The position numbers were made by a program, and so were the translations under genes. The notes under the pieces were generated by a model, which did no database searches, had not been told where the DNA came from, and was given only the letters and a program-made list of their open reading frames with translations. From contig NZ_BMKE01000022.1 in the NCBI RefSeq assembly GCF_014643915.1, positions 1 through 59,739 of the forward strand: a DNA stretch of 59,739 bases, read 5' to 3'. Source of the DNA: Oceanisphaera marina. GTDB lineage: Bacteria > Pseudomonadota > Gammaproteobacteria > Enterobacterales > Aeromonadaceae. How positions within the stretch are numbered: position 1 is the stretch's first letter; each line of letters opens with the position of its first letter. This document shows, piece by piece, positions 47,708 through 57,320 of this stretch.

Positions 47708-49255
47708 ATGAAAAAATTCATGCTGTTGTGGCTGCTTGCAAGCAGTCTGGTCTGGGCAGATCCAGTCGCGAAAACGCCCTTTGAACAGACCAAAAAACAG
47801 TCGTTACCCGACAGTCAAATGATTAGCCACTACCTGGCCGCTCTTGATAAGACCTCGGATCACGCCAAATTAGTGCAATTGGGCCCCTCCGCCGGTGGTC
47901 GGCCGATAGAAGCGCTCTTGCTTTCCGGCTCGGCTGCCTTCCTGCAGCATCCCGCCAATGAAACCGGCAAAGCCACCGTGATGATGTTTGGCTCGCAACA
48001 TGGCAACGAACCGGCGGGCGCCGAGGCGATGCTGCAGTTGGCGCGGGAACTGGTCGCGGGACAGCATCCGGCCCTGTTGCAGCGGCTTAACCTGGTGCTG
48101 GTGGCCATGGCCAATCCCGACGGCCGGGATTTGACTGCTCGCCACAATGCCAATAACGACAATACCAATATCGATTATGTGGCCCTGCAGGCCAGTGAAA
48201 CCCGGTTGCTGGTGGACGCCTTGCATAGCTTTAATCCGGATGTGGTGTATGACGCGCACGAGTCGGGCATCTGGAAGCGGATACTGACCAAAGAGCAGGG
48301 TTGGATGACCGACGTTGAGGCGCAGTTTGATATGGGAAACAACCCCAATATTGATCATGCCCTGCATGACTACACCGAGCACCGCTTGCTGCCCGCCCTC
48401 ATTGAACGGGTGTCGGCTGCCGGTTTGCCCGCCAGCCGTTATCGTGGAGAAATCACCCGTCTGGAGCAATCGGTGGCCCGAGGGGGGCTTGGGATCACCA
48501 ACCTGCGTAACTATGCCGCCATGCAGGGGCGGGTGTCGATACTGGTAGAAAACAGACTCGACAATAAAGATGGACGCTACGACACGCCGCGTAATATTGC
48601 CGAGCGGGTGCGTAAACAGCATGTGAGCATGCTGGCCATGTTGCAGCTTGTTGCCGACGAGACCGACACTCTGCTGACCGTGTCCCGTGACGCGCGCCAG
48701 CATTGGACATCCGGCGCCGAGGGAGAGCAGGTGTTGTCGATGGGAGTCAGTTTTGGCGTTAATGGCCGGCAGCCCGAGGTACAGATCCCCCTGGTGCGTT
48801 TTGCCGATGGTCATAAAGCCCTGCATCGCTTTGCCAATCACGATGCGGTGGTTAGCCGGAAACCGGTTGCCTTACCGGCGGCCTATGCCATCACCCGCGA
48901 GCGAGAACGCCTGGCCCTATGGCTGGCCAGGCACCATATTGCCTTTACCACACAGGCGACAGCCCGCACATTACAGGTTGATAAGCTGGTTATAACGGGG
49001 TTGCGGGTTCAGCCGAAGTCTCGGCCCGGAGTGCGGGAGAAGGTACAGGCAGACGTCGAGGTGACCCGAGCAAGCCTGACCCTGCAACCGGGTGATTTGC
49101 TGGTTCCCATGAATCAACCTCTCGCGCCGCTGGCCGCCTTGATGCTGGACCCGCGTTCGGCCAATGCCTTGTATCAGGAAGCTGAGTGGCCATGGTTGGC
49201 GTTAGGCGAGTTTCCGGTTTATCCGGTAATTGAGACTGCTGCAGAGGCGCCTTGA
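47708..49255 (+). CDS. Secreted M14-family zinc carboxypeptidase
   Basis: 515 residues with signal peptide (cleavage after VWA, residue 17). The zinc site is HxxE in GSQHGNEPAG (His98, Glu101) plus His184 in YDAHES. The substrate-anchoring NxNxxDxNRD motif reads NANNDNTNIDY, with Ile for Arg. Peptidase activity in the periplasm is likely; whether proteins or wall peptides are cut cannot be told. The ATG at 47708 follows GAGGGTGAT; the ORF can extend upstream to 47678 without a site. Confidence 0.83.
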   Translation: MKKFMLLWLLASSLVWADPVAKTPFEQTKKQSLPDSQMISHYLAALDKTSDHAKLVQLGPSAGGRPIEALLLSGSAAFLQHPANETGKATVMMFGSQHGNEPAGAEAMLQLARELVAGQHPALLQRLNLVLVAMANPDGRDLTARHNANNDNTNIDYVALQASETRLLVDALHSFNPDVVYDAHESGIWKRILTKEQGWMTDVEAQFDMGNNPNIDHALHDYTEHRLLPALIERVSAAGLPASRYRGEITRLEQSVARGGLGITNLRNYAAMQGRVSILVENRLDNKDGRYDTPRNIAERVRKQHVSMLAMLQLVADETDTLLTVSRDARQHWTSGAEGEQVLSMGVSFGVNGRQPEVQIPLVRFADGHKALHRFANHDAVVSRKPVALPAAYAITRERERLALWLARHHIAFTTQATARTLQVDKLVITGLRVQPKSRPGVREKVQADVEVTRASLTLQPGDLLVPMNQPLAPLAALMLDPRSANALYQEAEWPWLALGEFPVYPVIETAAEAP

Positions 49256-49279
49256 TGTGCAGGTTGTAACGAGCGGCAG

Positions 49280-49313
49280 ACGACCAGAGGCAGTGACTGC
49301 CTCTGGTCGTTTC
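49280..49313. terminator. Strong hairpin between convergent genes
   Basis: ACGACCAGAGGCAG pairs perfectly with CTGCCTCTGGTCGT across three bases, followed by TTTC on the plus strand. Likely bidirectional for the M14 and SirB2 genes. Confidence 0.75.
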
Positions 49314-49328
49314 ATGCGTTATCGATGC

Positions 49329-49718
49329 TTACAGTACCAACCAGGATAATGGCGACTTGCTGATGGCGACGCCATAGATGTAGGCGAAAATGACAATGGA
49401 GGCCAGGGCGGCGATCAGGCGCTGACCGCGGGTTTTACCGCGTTTGATGGCGATGGTACCCACTATGATATACAGCACCAGACCGATGACCTTGGCGGTC
49501 AGCCAGGGGCTGTTGCCAAACGGAATCTGCTGGCTGAGTACCGCCAACCAGATACCGAACGCCAGCAGCAGGGTGTCTATGATATGAGGCAGTATTTTCA
49601 GCAGCTTGTTATTGAGGCGGGCCGGTGAGGGTACCGCCAGCCAGGCGCGTAACATAAAGAGAATGATGCTCAGCAGTGCAAACATCATGTGGGCATGTTT
49701 AATGGCCATGTAAGACAT
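49329..49718 (-). CDS. SirB2-family membrane protein
   Basis: 129 residues, four membrane helices, beginning YMAIKHAHMMFALLSIILFMLRAWL as in the SirB2 family. Its usual neighbours in E. coli (prmC, sirB1) are absent. Function unknown. Single gene, convergent with the M14 peptidase gene. Confidence 0.82.
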   Translation of the reverse strand: MSYMAIKHAHMMFALLSIILFMLRAWLAVPSPARLNNKLLKILPHIIDTLLLAFGIWLAVLSQQIPFGNSPWLTAKVIGLVLYIIVGTIAIKRGKTRGQRLIAALASIVIFAYIYGVAISKSPLSWLVL

Positions 49719-49872
49719 AATAACTCCACGAAAGACAATAAGATGGCGCCATGATAGCAGGAACCGGTTTTGTGGTAGTGTGAAATGCAGGGCAAGATCA
49801 AGGTTTTAAGGGATAGTCCGTTTTATCTTGCGCGTTCTTTATGATGAAAGTTGACGAGAAACGAGGAATAAC

Positions 49873-50301
49873 ATGCTGAAAAAATCTTTATATGCTCTGG
49901 TAGCAAGCGTGCTGTCGGTGCCGGTACTGGCCGCGCCGCTTACCGTATATAAATCACCCAGCTGTGGCTGCTGTGAAGACTGGGTGACTCATATGCAGGA
50001 ATCGGGCTTCGAGGTGACGGTGATCGATAGAGATAATATGGCACCGATAAAAAAGCTTGCCGGCGTTCGCCCCGAGCTGGCGTCCTGCCATACCGGTTTG
50101 ATTGAAGGCTACGTAATTGAAGGTCATGTGCCGGCAACCGATGTACGTCAGTTATTGCAACAACAGCCCGACGTTGAGGGCCTGACCATTCCCGGCATGC
50201 CGCAAAGTGCCCCGGGCATGGATATTCCGGGATCACCTTACGAAGTGCTGAGCTTCGACAAGCAGGGTAATACCCAGGTATTCAGCCGTTATCCTGGCTA
50301 G
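49873..50301 (+). CDS. DUF411 metal-binding periplasmic protein
   Basis: 142 residues with signal peptide (cleavage VLA-AP). The mature protein opens with the family motif YKSPSCGCCEDWVTHM, then SCHTGLIEGYVIEGHVPA; the cysteines and histidine are a likely copper-binding set. DUF411 proteins often travel with copper resistance genes, none of which is adjacent here. Its stop overlaps the DUF2500 gene end by 20 bases. Confidence 0.86.
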   Translation: MLKKSLYALVASVLSVPVLAAPLTVYKSPSCGCCEDWVTHMQESGFEVTVIDRDNMAPIKKLAGVRPELASCHTGLIEGYVIEGHVPATDVRQLLQQQPDVEGLTIPGMPQSAPGMDIPGSPYEVLSFDKQGNTQVFSRYPG

Positions 50302-50638
50302 AGCTATCGGGCTCGAAAGCGATAAAACGGCTGCCTCTGAACACCAGGGTGCCGGTTTGCGTGGGGGAGAGCTGCTCATAAAGATGCTGGCTTATCTGAA
50401 ATTCGCGCTCGTCGGCATCTTCCAGGGGGCGAAAGATCACGTAATAATTAACCCTGGGGGCGGGAAGTTCGGTTTGCTGCGGCTGGGTTTTCCCCATGAA
50501 TTCGCGGGTGTGTTTATCCACCACCAATACCTGCATGCTATGTGGTGACTGCGCATTATTGTGAAAGTACGCGTAGAGCCGTCGGCCAATAATAATCATG
50601 GCAATGAGGATGATGCCCCAGAATACAATTTTACTCAT
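50282..50638 (-). CDS. DUF2500 protein (YhhM-like)
   Basis: 118 residues: one N-terminal membrane helix, then a DUF2500 domain with VLVVDKHTREFMG and YYVIFRPLEDADEREFQISQHLYEQLSPTQTGTLVFRGSRFIAFE. Homologous to E. coli YhhM; role unknown. The gene overlaps the convergent DUF411 gene by 20 bases at its 3' end. Confidence 0.85.
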   Translation of the reverse strand: MSKIVFWGIILIAMIIIGRRLYAYFHNNAQSPHSMQVLVVDKHTREFMGKTQPQQTELPAPRVNYYVIFRPLEDADEREFQISQHLYEQLSPTQTGTLVFRGSRFIAFEPDSSSQDNG

Positions 50639-50712
50639 TGAATCCCCCGCGCTGTTTTGTTCAGCTTAATCTCTGTAGAACAGGACGCAAGCCAATTTGA
50701 TGAAGGTGGCTC

Positions 50713-52539
50713 TTGAATGATCTAAGGATACAGGGAATATGGCTGTTGCTGTGGGGACTGTTACTGGGGTCGGCGCCGGCGCTGGGACTGTCATTACCGG
50801 CCGAGTGGCAGGTGCAGGCCAGCCTGAAGCGAGCCACTGTACCGGCCTGCCCCAAAGAAGCCGCCCACGGGCTGACCATGACGCTTGAAGACGGCAACTT
50901 AACAGGACGCTTAGCAGAGTTAAGCCTGGATCTTTCCTGCTCGCGGAGTCAACCCGACCACCCTGAGCCAACCGGACCGCCGGCAGATGCGCTGTCCTTG
51001 CTACTGACCCTGCCCGCCATTGATTTTCAGATAGAGACTCTCACCCTGCACCTGCCGCAAGGCGTGGTCAGCGGGCCCGCCGAGTTGCAGCATCGGCAAC
51101 AGCATCTTGAGGTTTTATGGCAGACGGGTGCCGGTGCGACCCGGCTGAGCATCATACCCGAGCGGTCGGGCTGGCGCTGGCAGGGCGAGCTGCCCGGCGT
51201 TTTGCTGACCCCGGACTTGCACCAGCCACTCACCTTGGACGGGGGTTGGCAGCCGGATCAGCCGTTCACTCTGCAGGTAAACGGTGTGTTACCCACGCCA
51301 TTGCGTGGCAACTGGCAGTTGGCATTGCAGGCTCGACAGGTGCGCGATCAATGGCGCTTGCAACCAAACTCGCAACTGACCATAGATCGCCTGCAATGGA
51401 AAACATTGACGCTTCATCGGCTGAAGCTGGCGCCAGAGGGGGATATCTCTTTAACGGATCCCTGGCGGGGACGATTGAGCTGGCAGCGAGGGCAGTGGCA
51501 ACAGCAGCCGTTGCCTGCGGGCGCATTGCAGTTACATGGTGAGCCTGGCGATCAGCTGCGTGGCACCCTGTTGCTGGACCTGGCCAAAGATGTGCAATTG
51601 AACGGCGCCTGGCACTATAGCGAGCATAACGACGGGCAATTGGCGCTTGAAATACCGACGCAGCGATTGTCTGCCGTCAGTCTGTGGTCGTGGCTCAACA
51701 CCTGGCTGCGCTTGCCGGTAGGCGTCGCGCCACAGGCAGGGCAGGTGCAGCTTTCACTTTCCACCCCGAATCTGCTTGATAACCAACAACCCTTGATCGT
51801 GAAAGCCCGGCTACAAGACGGGCAGCTCGGTTATCGCGACATGCTGGCCGAGCGCGTGACGGCTAAACTTCAATTAAGCTGGAGTAAACAGGGGCTGCAG
51901 AGTCTGGGACCTCAGGCCGTGTCGATAGACAAGCTGAACGTAGGGATACCCATTACCGATATTCATGCGGCGCTACATTGGCGGGCGCAGGGGCCCTGGT
52001 TATCGGGGCTGACGGCACAGGCCTTGGGTGGTCAGCTGGCGTTGTCACCCATGGCGCTGTCCGCCACGCCCACGGGGGAGCTGCATGCCAGCAATATCTC
52101 TCTGGAGCAAATATTGAGTTATGCCAACGTAAACGGGTTAACCGGTCAGGGGCAGTTGCACGGCCGGTTACCCTTTGCATTCGATGGGGGCATCAGCGTG
52201 ACCCATGGCCGAGTTCATAGCGATCAGGGCTGGGTTTCCTATCAGGCCAACGATCAGCTAGTCGCCACCGGCGAGACCAATATGTCACTGGGGTTAACCT
52301 TGGGCTTGCTCAGTGATTTACGCTATGACCGCCTTACCGCCACCATTTCGATGGCTCGTACCGGTGAAGCGACCATCGACAGCAGTTTGCACGGACGGGC
52401 GCCGGTGATGGGCAAAATGCACCCGGTTAACTTCAATTATCACCATCAGGAAAACCTGTTACAGTTGCTGGCCAGTCTGCGCTTCGCCCAGGATTTGAGT
52501 GAGCGGTTACCAGCCAGATTACAGGGGGAGAGCGAGTAA
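50713..52539 (+). CDS. ydbH: YdbH-type intermembrane lipid transport protein (AsmA-like), short form
   Basis: 608 residues, against about 880 in E. coli. A signal or membrane-anchor helix (about 8-25) is followed by a long beta-strand-rich AsmA-like repeat region. YdbH-YnbE-YdbL form a bridge that moves phospholipids between inner and outer membrane, redundant with TamB and YhdP. Start is a TTG at 50713 preceded by AAGGTGG. The next genes, ynbE and ydbL, are the family's constant partners, and the stop overlaps the ynbE start (taATGA). Confidence 0.85.
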   Translation: MNDLRIQGIWLLLWGLLLGSAPALGLSLPAEWQVQASLKRATVPACPKEAAHGLTMTLEDGNLTGRLAELSLDLSCSRSQPDHPEPTGPPADALSLLLTLPAIDFQIETLTLHLPQGVVSGPAELQHRQQHLEVLWQTGAGATRLSIIPERSGWRWQGELPGVLLTPDLHQPLTLDGGWQPDQPFTLQVNGVLPTPLRGNWQLALQARQVRDQWRLQPNSQLTIDRLQWKTLTLHRLKLAPEGDISLTDPWRGRLSWQRGQWQQQPLPAGALQLHGEPGDQLRGTLLLDLAKDVQLNGAWHYSEHNDGQLALEIPTQRLSAVSLWSWLNTWLRLPVGVAPQAGQVQLSLSTPNLLDNQQPLIVKARLQDGQLGYRDMLAERVTAKLQLSWSKQGLQSLGPQAVSIDKLNVGIPITDIHAALHWRAQGPWLSGLTAQALGGQLALSPMALSATPTGELHASNISLEQILSYANVNGLTGQGQLHGRLPFAFDGGISVTHGRVHSDQGWVSYQANDQLVATGETNMSLGLTLGLLSDLRYDRLTATISMARTGEATIDSSLHGRAPVMGKMHPVNFNYHHQENLLQLLASLRFAQDLSERLPARLQGESE

Positions 52540-52721
52540 TGATTAAATATACGGCCATTATTGGCCTGCTGTGGCTAAGTGCCTGTACGCCTCGGGTTGA
52601 AATAATGGTGCCAGACAAGCCGATTACCGTTAATTTGAACGTGAAAGTCGATCACGAAATTCGGGTTCGAGTTGATAGAGAGCTGGAACAACTGTTTGAG
52701 CAAAAGCAGGATTTGTTTTAA
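52539..52721 (+). CDS. ynbE: YnbE outer-membrane lipoprotein
   Basis: 60 residues. Lipobox LWLSAC gives lipidated Cys16; the rest is the short YnbE tail PRVEIMVPDKPITVNLNVKVDHEIRVRVDRELE. It anchors the YdbH bridge to the outer membrane. Translation is coupled to ydbH by a one-base overlap. Confidence 0.92.
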   Translation: MIKYTAIIGLLWLSACTPRVEIMVPDKPITVNLNVKVDHEIRVRVDRELEQLFEQKQDLF

Positions 52722-52730
52722 GGAGTCATG

Positions 52731-53045
52731 ATGCGTTGGTTAATCATAGTGTTGGCGGCCAGCCTGAGCTGGTCGGCCTGGGCGCTGGACTTGCAACAAG
52801 CCAAACAGCAGGGCTTGGTGGGGGAGCAGCTCAATGGTCTGGTGGGCGTGGTACAAGCCAGCAGTGAGGTGAAGGCCGTAGCTAACGATATTAATCGTCA
52901 ACGCCTGGCAAGCTATCAGGATATCGCCCGGCGCACCGGCACCAGTTTAACGGTGGTGCAAAGCCGTGCCGGACAGCTGAATATTGAACGGACCCAAAGC
53001 GGACACTATATTCAACTGGCCGATGGTAGTTGGCGACGTAAGTAA
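52731..53045 (+). CDS. ydbL: YdbL (DUF1318) periplasmic chaperone of the YdbH-YnbE bridge
   Basis: 104 residues with signal peptide (cleavage AWA-LD). DUF1318 core QQGLVGEQLNGLVG...ANDINRQRLASYQDIARRTG. In E. coli YdbL modulates assembly of YdbH with YnbE. AGGAG is five bases from the ATG at 52731, better than the two-base spacing to 52728. A hairpin GGAGCC...GGCTCC follows at about 53060. Confidence 0.92.
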   Translation: MRWLIIVLAASLSWSAWALDLQQAKQQGLVGEQLNGLVGVVQASSEVKAVANDINRQRLASYQDIARRTGTSLTVVQSRAGQLNIERTQSGHYIQLADGSWRRK

Positions 53046-53195
53046 ACACTATCTATCTGGAGCCTGTTTTTATTGGCTCCATTCGACTTTTTATTCTGCG
53101 TTACTTCCCTGTTCTTGGCAAAACCCTTGGTTTATCACCTACGAATGGTTAAAATTTACCCACATTCGTTGGTGAACAAATAAAGGGGTTTGGGT

Positions 53196-55397
53196 ATGCA
53201 TCATGGGGTTAAGCTTGGCTTGATGTTAGCATGGGTGTTTTATGCCATCCCCCATGCTAAAGGTGTTGATGTGGAAGTAAAGCCGCCGGTTGCCCGAAAA
53301 ATCCCTCATAATTTAACCCGTCATAACGATACTCGCATCGACAACTACCACTGGCTGCGTGACGACGAACGAGCCGACCCTCGGGTGCTGGACTATCTGC
53401 AGCAGGAAAATAACTATACCGATCAGGTGCTGTCGCCGCTCGATTCGCTGCAAGAGACCCTGTATCAGGAAATGATTGCCCGACTTCGCCAGGACGACAG
53501 CTCGGTTCCTTATCTGAAAAACGGTTATTGGTATCAGACCCGCTATCAGCAAGGGCTGGAATACGCCATGGTGGAGCGTTATGCCGATGGACAGCCCGAG
53601 CAGCGGCAGTTATTGCTGGATGGTAATGAGCGGGCACAGGGCCAGGCTTATTATGAGCAGGGCCAGATAGCCGTCAGCCCCGACCAGCAGACCCTGGCGT
53701 TTGCCGAAGATTTCGTATCGCGTCGCCAGTATCAGATTCGTTTCAAGTCCCTGTCTGTTGCAAATCCATCTGACACAAATGAGCCGGCTGGCAACGTTTA
53801 TGACGAGGTGCTGGAAAACACCTCGGGTAATCTGGTGTGGGCCAATGACAGCCAGACCCTGTTTTACGTCAAGCAGGATGAAGACACTTTGCTGCCTTAT
53901 CAGGTTTATCGCCATACATTGGGCACGCCGCAAGAGCAGGATGTACTGGTTTATGAAGAGGCCGACAGCAGTTTTTACACCAGCATCTATAAAAGCCGCT
54001 CCAACGACTACATCATGATCGGCGTCTGGAGCACGGTAACCAGCGAAGTCAGCTTGTTGGAAGCCAATGACCCCGCCGCACCCGCCCGGGTCTTTTTACC
54101 GCGCCAGCGGGGCCACGAATATGATGTTGAGCACTATCAGGGACAGTTTTATGTGCGATCCAATAAAGACGGCGTGAATTTCGGCCTGTATCAGGCAAAC
54201 GATGGTGAGCAAACCCAGTGGCAGCCTTTAGTTGCGGCGCGTCAGGATGTGCTGCTGGAAGGCTTTACCCTGTTTCGTGACTGGCTGGTACTGGAAGAGC
54301 GCAGCGAGGGCTTGACGCACCTGCGTCAAATTCATCGCCAGCATGGCGGTGAACATCAGATCCGTTTTGATGACCCGGCGTATGTGACCTGGCTTGGGGT
54401 AAATGCCGAGGCGGACAGCCCCTGGTTGCGTTATGGCTACTCTTCGATGACGCGTCCGGCGACCATTTACGAGGTCAACATGGACACCCAGGAACGGCGC
54501 GAGCTTAAGCAGGAATATGTAGGCGAGCAGTTTGACGCCGAGCGCTATCGCAGCGACCGGGTGTGGGTGACGGCTCGCGATGGTGCCAAAGTGCCGGTCT
54601 CCCTGGTTTATCGAGCCGATATGTTTGATGCCAAGGCGGGCAATCCCTTGATGGTGTACGCCTATGGCTCATACGGCGCCAGCATGGATCCGGATTTCAG
54701 CTCGGCGCGCCTGAGCCTGCTCGATCGTGGTTTTGTTTATGCCATCGCCCATGTGCGCGGCGGCGAAGAGCTGGGGCGAGACTGGTACGAGCAAGGCCGC
54801 CTGCTCAGCAAGCAGAATACCTTTAACGACTTTATCGATGTGACACAGGCGCTGCTCAGTCAGGGCTATGGGGATAAAGAACGGGTCTTCGCCTCGGGCG
54901 GCAGTGCCGGTGGCCTGCTGGTGGCTTCGGTGGTTAATATGGCGCCGGATTTATTCAATGGCGTGATAGCGGACGTGCCCTTTGTCGATGTGGTGACCAC
55001 CATGCTGGATGAGTCTATTCCCTTAACCACGGGTGAATTTGATGAGTGGGGCAACCCGGCGGATCCCGAATATTATCACTATATCAAATCCTACAGCCCC
55101 TACGATCAGGTGCAGGCCCAGTCTTATCCCCATATGCTGGTGACCACCGGATTATACGATTCTCAGGTGCAGTATTGGGAGCCGGCCAAGTGGGTGGCCA
55201 AGCTGCGCGAAATGAAAACCGATCACAACCTCTTGCTGCTGCATTGCGATATGGACACCGGCCACGGCGGCAAGTCTGGTCGCTTTGAGTCTTATCGAGA
55301 CCTGGCGCGAGAGTATGCCTTCTTGCTGGCGCTGGCCGATGCCGCATCGAATACCCAGGTGGCAGGTTTTCGCGAAGCTGTCGGGGTAGTGAATTAA
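53196..55397 (+). CDS. ptrB: Secreted oligopeptidase B (S9A peptidase)
   Basis: 733 residues: a signal peptide (about 1-23), a seven-bladed propeller and a C-terminal alpha/beta-hydrolase domain. Catalytic Ser570 is in GGSAGG; the Asp is in DSQVQYWEP and the His in DTGHGGKSG. DTRIDNYHWLRDDERADPRV at the start and the GEELGRDWYEQG block are oligopeptidase B features (cleavage after Lys/Arg in short peptides). The enterobacterial enzyme is cytosolic; this one is predicted to be exported. The ATG at 53196 follows AAAGGGG. The 188 bases after it hold a branched stem (ATCGTGA at about 55425 with TCACGAT at about 55490, then TTTT). Confidence 0.88.
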   Translation: MHHGVKLGLMLAWVFYAIPHAKGVDVEVKPPVARKIPHNLTRHNDTRIDNYHWLRDDERADPRVLDYLQQENNYTDQVLSPLDSLQETLYQEMIARLRQDDSSVPYLKNGYWYQTRYQQGLEYAMVERYADGQPEQRQLLLDGNERAQGQAYYEQGQIAVSPDQQTLAFAEDFVSRRQYQIRFKSLSVANPSDTNEPAGNVYDEVLENTSGNLVWANDSQTLFYVKQDEDTLLPYQVYRHTLGTPQEQDVLVYEEADSSFYTSIYKSRSNDYIMIGVWSTVTSEVSLLEANDPAAPARVFLPRQRGHEYDVEHYQGQFYVRSNKDGVNFGLYQANDGEQTQWQPLVAARQDVLLEGFTLFRDWLVLEERSEGLTHLRQIHRQHGGEHQIRFDDPAYVTWLGVNAEADSPWLRYGYSSMTRPATIYEVNMDTQERRELKQEYVGEQFDAERYRSDRVWVTARDGAKVPVSLVYRADMFDAKAGNPLMVYAYGSYGASMDPDFSSARLSLLDRGFVYAIAHVRGGEELGRDWYEQGRLLSKQNTFNDFIDVTQALLSQGYGDKERVFASGGSAGGLLVASVVNMAPDLFNGVIADVPFVDVVTTMLDESIPLTTGEFDEWGNPADPEYYHYIKSYSPYDQVQAQSYPHMLVTTGLYDSQVQYWEPAKWVAKLREMKTDHNLLLLHCDMDTGHGGKSGRFESYRDLAREYAFLLALADAASNTQVAGFREAVGVVN

Positions 55398-55585
55398 CCC
55401 CACCAAATAACGACCCGCAACTTATCGTGAGGAGACAAACCTATCGGCAGGCAGCAAACCTGCAGATATGAGAGAGGCTCATCACGATTTTCGCCTCCCC
55501 CTTCTTGCTTTTCCTGCCAAACAGGCTAGGTAACTGATCTAGCCGCCTCTGCCTTCGCCTCTGAGCTGTCGGCAGGTAACATTCA

Positions 55586-55758
55586 CAGGTCACTCCGCTG
55601 TCAACGGGAAGGCAGAGGGTGTCTGCTCAGCCGACCATCCGCGCCAGGGATGGCGCGGTTTGAGCCCCCATGGATGGGTTCACGGCGTGTCGGGGGAGTA
55701 GTGCCCTCTGCCTGGCAAGCCACACTAATATAAACAAATAGTTGTGACCAAGAGACAG
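55586..55758 (-). repeat. Structured dispersed repeat, copy B
   Basis: Reverse complement closely matches 26347-26522, with a 3-base deletion near the edge and scattered substitutions. The outer pair is GGCAGAGGG (55611-55619) with CCCTCTGCC (55704-55712); inner hairpins include a perfect CGCGCCA-TCCC-TGGCGCG and CCCA-TCCA-TGGG. The Tn5-like edge CTGTCTCTTGG lies 20 bases from the transporter stop codon. Confidence 0.85.
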
Positions 55759-55778
55759 ACTGACCGCCGACGGCTGTT

Positions 55779-57128
55779 TTAGCCTGCAAACGACTGAATA
55801 ATCACCACCAGCACCAATACCGGGCACACGAAGCGCACATACCAAGGCCAGATCTTCCAGAACACGCCTTGCTCGATGTCGGGGTAACCGGATTTCAATT
55901 CAGCCAAGACCGCATTGCGCTGCCATACCCAACCCGCATACAGCGTAATACACAGGCTGACCAGCGGCTGGGCATACTGAGTGGTCAGGGTAATCACCAG
56001 ACCAAACAAACTGCCAAAGTTAAAGACAATAATAATGCTGAACAGGGTACATACGGCGGTGACCAGCCAGGTGGCCTTGATCCGCGACAGGGTTGACGAC
56101 TCCAAAACCAGGGAGACGGGGGCTTCCAGCATGGAAATAGCAGAAGTAAGAGCGGCCACTATCATCAGCAGGAAAAAGGCAAATGCCACCGGATATTGCG
56201 CCGCCCCCATGGTGTTGAACAGGGCGGGCAATACCGAAAATACCAGGGTGTCGGAGCTGAGCAGGGAGCCATCTTCGGCAAAAATGGTCACGCCGTTGTG
56301 CTGTGCCACATACATGGCTGGCAAAATCAGCAAACCCGCCATAAAGGCCACGCCGGTATCCAATAGCGTCACCTGGGCGGCCAGTGCGGGAATATTGGCC
56401 TGACGATTCAGGTAAGAGCCATACAGCATCATCACGGCCGCGCCCAGCGACAGCGAGAAAAAGCTCTGGCCCAATGCACCTATCAGCACATCCCCATTGA
56501 GCACTCGAGAAAAATCGGGCACCAGATAGACTTTCAGGCCTTCACTGGCGCCGGGTTGCAGCAGCATATAACCGGTTAACACCACCAACATCAGCAGCAG
56601 CAAGGGCATCAGGCGGCTGGACCATTTTTCGATACCCTGTTCCAGGCCTCGGCTCACCACATACAGGCTCAGCAGGGCAAACATAAGGGTGAACACCACA
56701 TTGCGCGACGTAGAAAAGCCGGTCAACCAACTGGCCGAATCGGTGGCGCCAGCCAGGCTGGCAACGGGCTCCAGAGCATAAGAGACAAACCAGCCCGACA
56801 CTATGGCGTAAAAGGTGAAAATAAAGCTGACAGTCAGCACCGCAGCCAGGCCAACCAAACCGGCAAGCGGTTTACCCAAAGGATGCTGGGTCAGGGTTTT
56901 CAGTGCGCGAAAGGGGTTGGATTGGCCGTGACGACCAATGGTGATTTCCGCCACCAGCATGGGATAGCCCAGCAAAAAGATGAACAGCAAGTAGACCAGC
57001 AAAAATGCCCCGCCACCGTTGCTGGCTGCCTGAGTCGGAAAGCCCCAAATATTACCCACGCCAATGGCTGAACCGGCGGCGGCCATCACGAATCCTAGCT
57101 TACTGCTGAACTGCGCCCTTTTTTCCAC
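55779..57128 (-). CDS. NSS-family sodium-dependent transporter
   Basis: 449 residues with about eleven membrane segments. It opens with the family signature GFVMAAAGSAIGVGNIWGFP (unwound helix 1 that binds Na+ and substrate), followed by GYPMLVAEITIGRHG. Likely imports an amino acid or related amine with Na+. Substrate not readable. Single gene; the copy-B repeat follows its stop. Confidence 0.9.
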   Translation of the reverse strand: MEKRAQFSSKLGFVMAAAGSAIGVGNIWGFPTQAASNGGGAFLLVYLLFIFLLGYPMLVAEITIGRHGQSNPFRALKTLTQHPLGKPLAGLVGLAAVLTVSFIFTFYAIVSGWFVSYALEPVASLAGATDSASWLTGFSTSRNVVFTLMFALLSLYVVSRGLEQGIEKWSSRLMPLLLLMLVVLTGYMLLQPGASEGLKVYLVPDFSRVLNGDVLIGALGQSFFSLSLGAAVMMLYGSYLNRQANIPALAAQVTLLDTGVAFMAGLLILPAMYVAQHNGVTIFAEDGSLLSSDTLVFSVLPALFNTMGAAQYPVAFAFFLLMIVAALTSAISMLEAPVSLVLESSTLSRIKATWLVTAVCTLFSIIIVFNFGSLFGLVITLTTQYAQPLVSLCITLYAGWVWQRNAVLAELKSGYPDIEQGVFWKIWPWYVRFVCPVLVLVVIIQSFAG

Positions 57129-57272
57129 GTCTTGCTGCTCCTGCTGACTGTAAAGTTAAACGTACAACTGCTGATAAACAAAAATAGCGGTGACTATGGT
57201 ATTTTGCAGTGTTTTTGTCAAAGGGAAGTGAGCAGGCCAGGGTATGTAAGTGATGGGGCGCCGATTTTCAGG

Positions 57273-57300
57273 CAAAAATAAGGCGCATGACTGCGCCTTG
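57273..57300 (-). terminator. Terminator of the desaturase gene
   Basis: On the minus strand AAGGCGCA, loop GTCA, TGCGCCTT and TATTTTT. It lies 21 bases after the desaturase stop. Confidence 0.82.
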
Positions 57301-57320
57301 TTTAACAATATCAGCCCGGC

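Noticed and set aside
55601-55789. 62-codon frame over repeat copy B
   Set aside because: Same reason as copy A; it also overlaps the end of the transporter gene in another frame.
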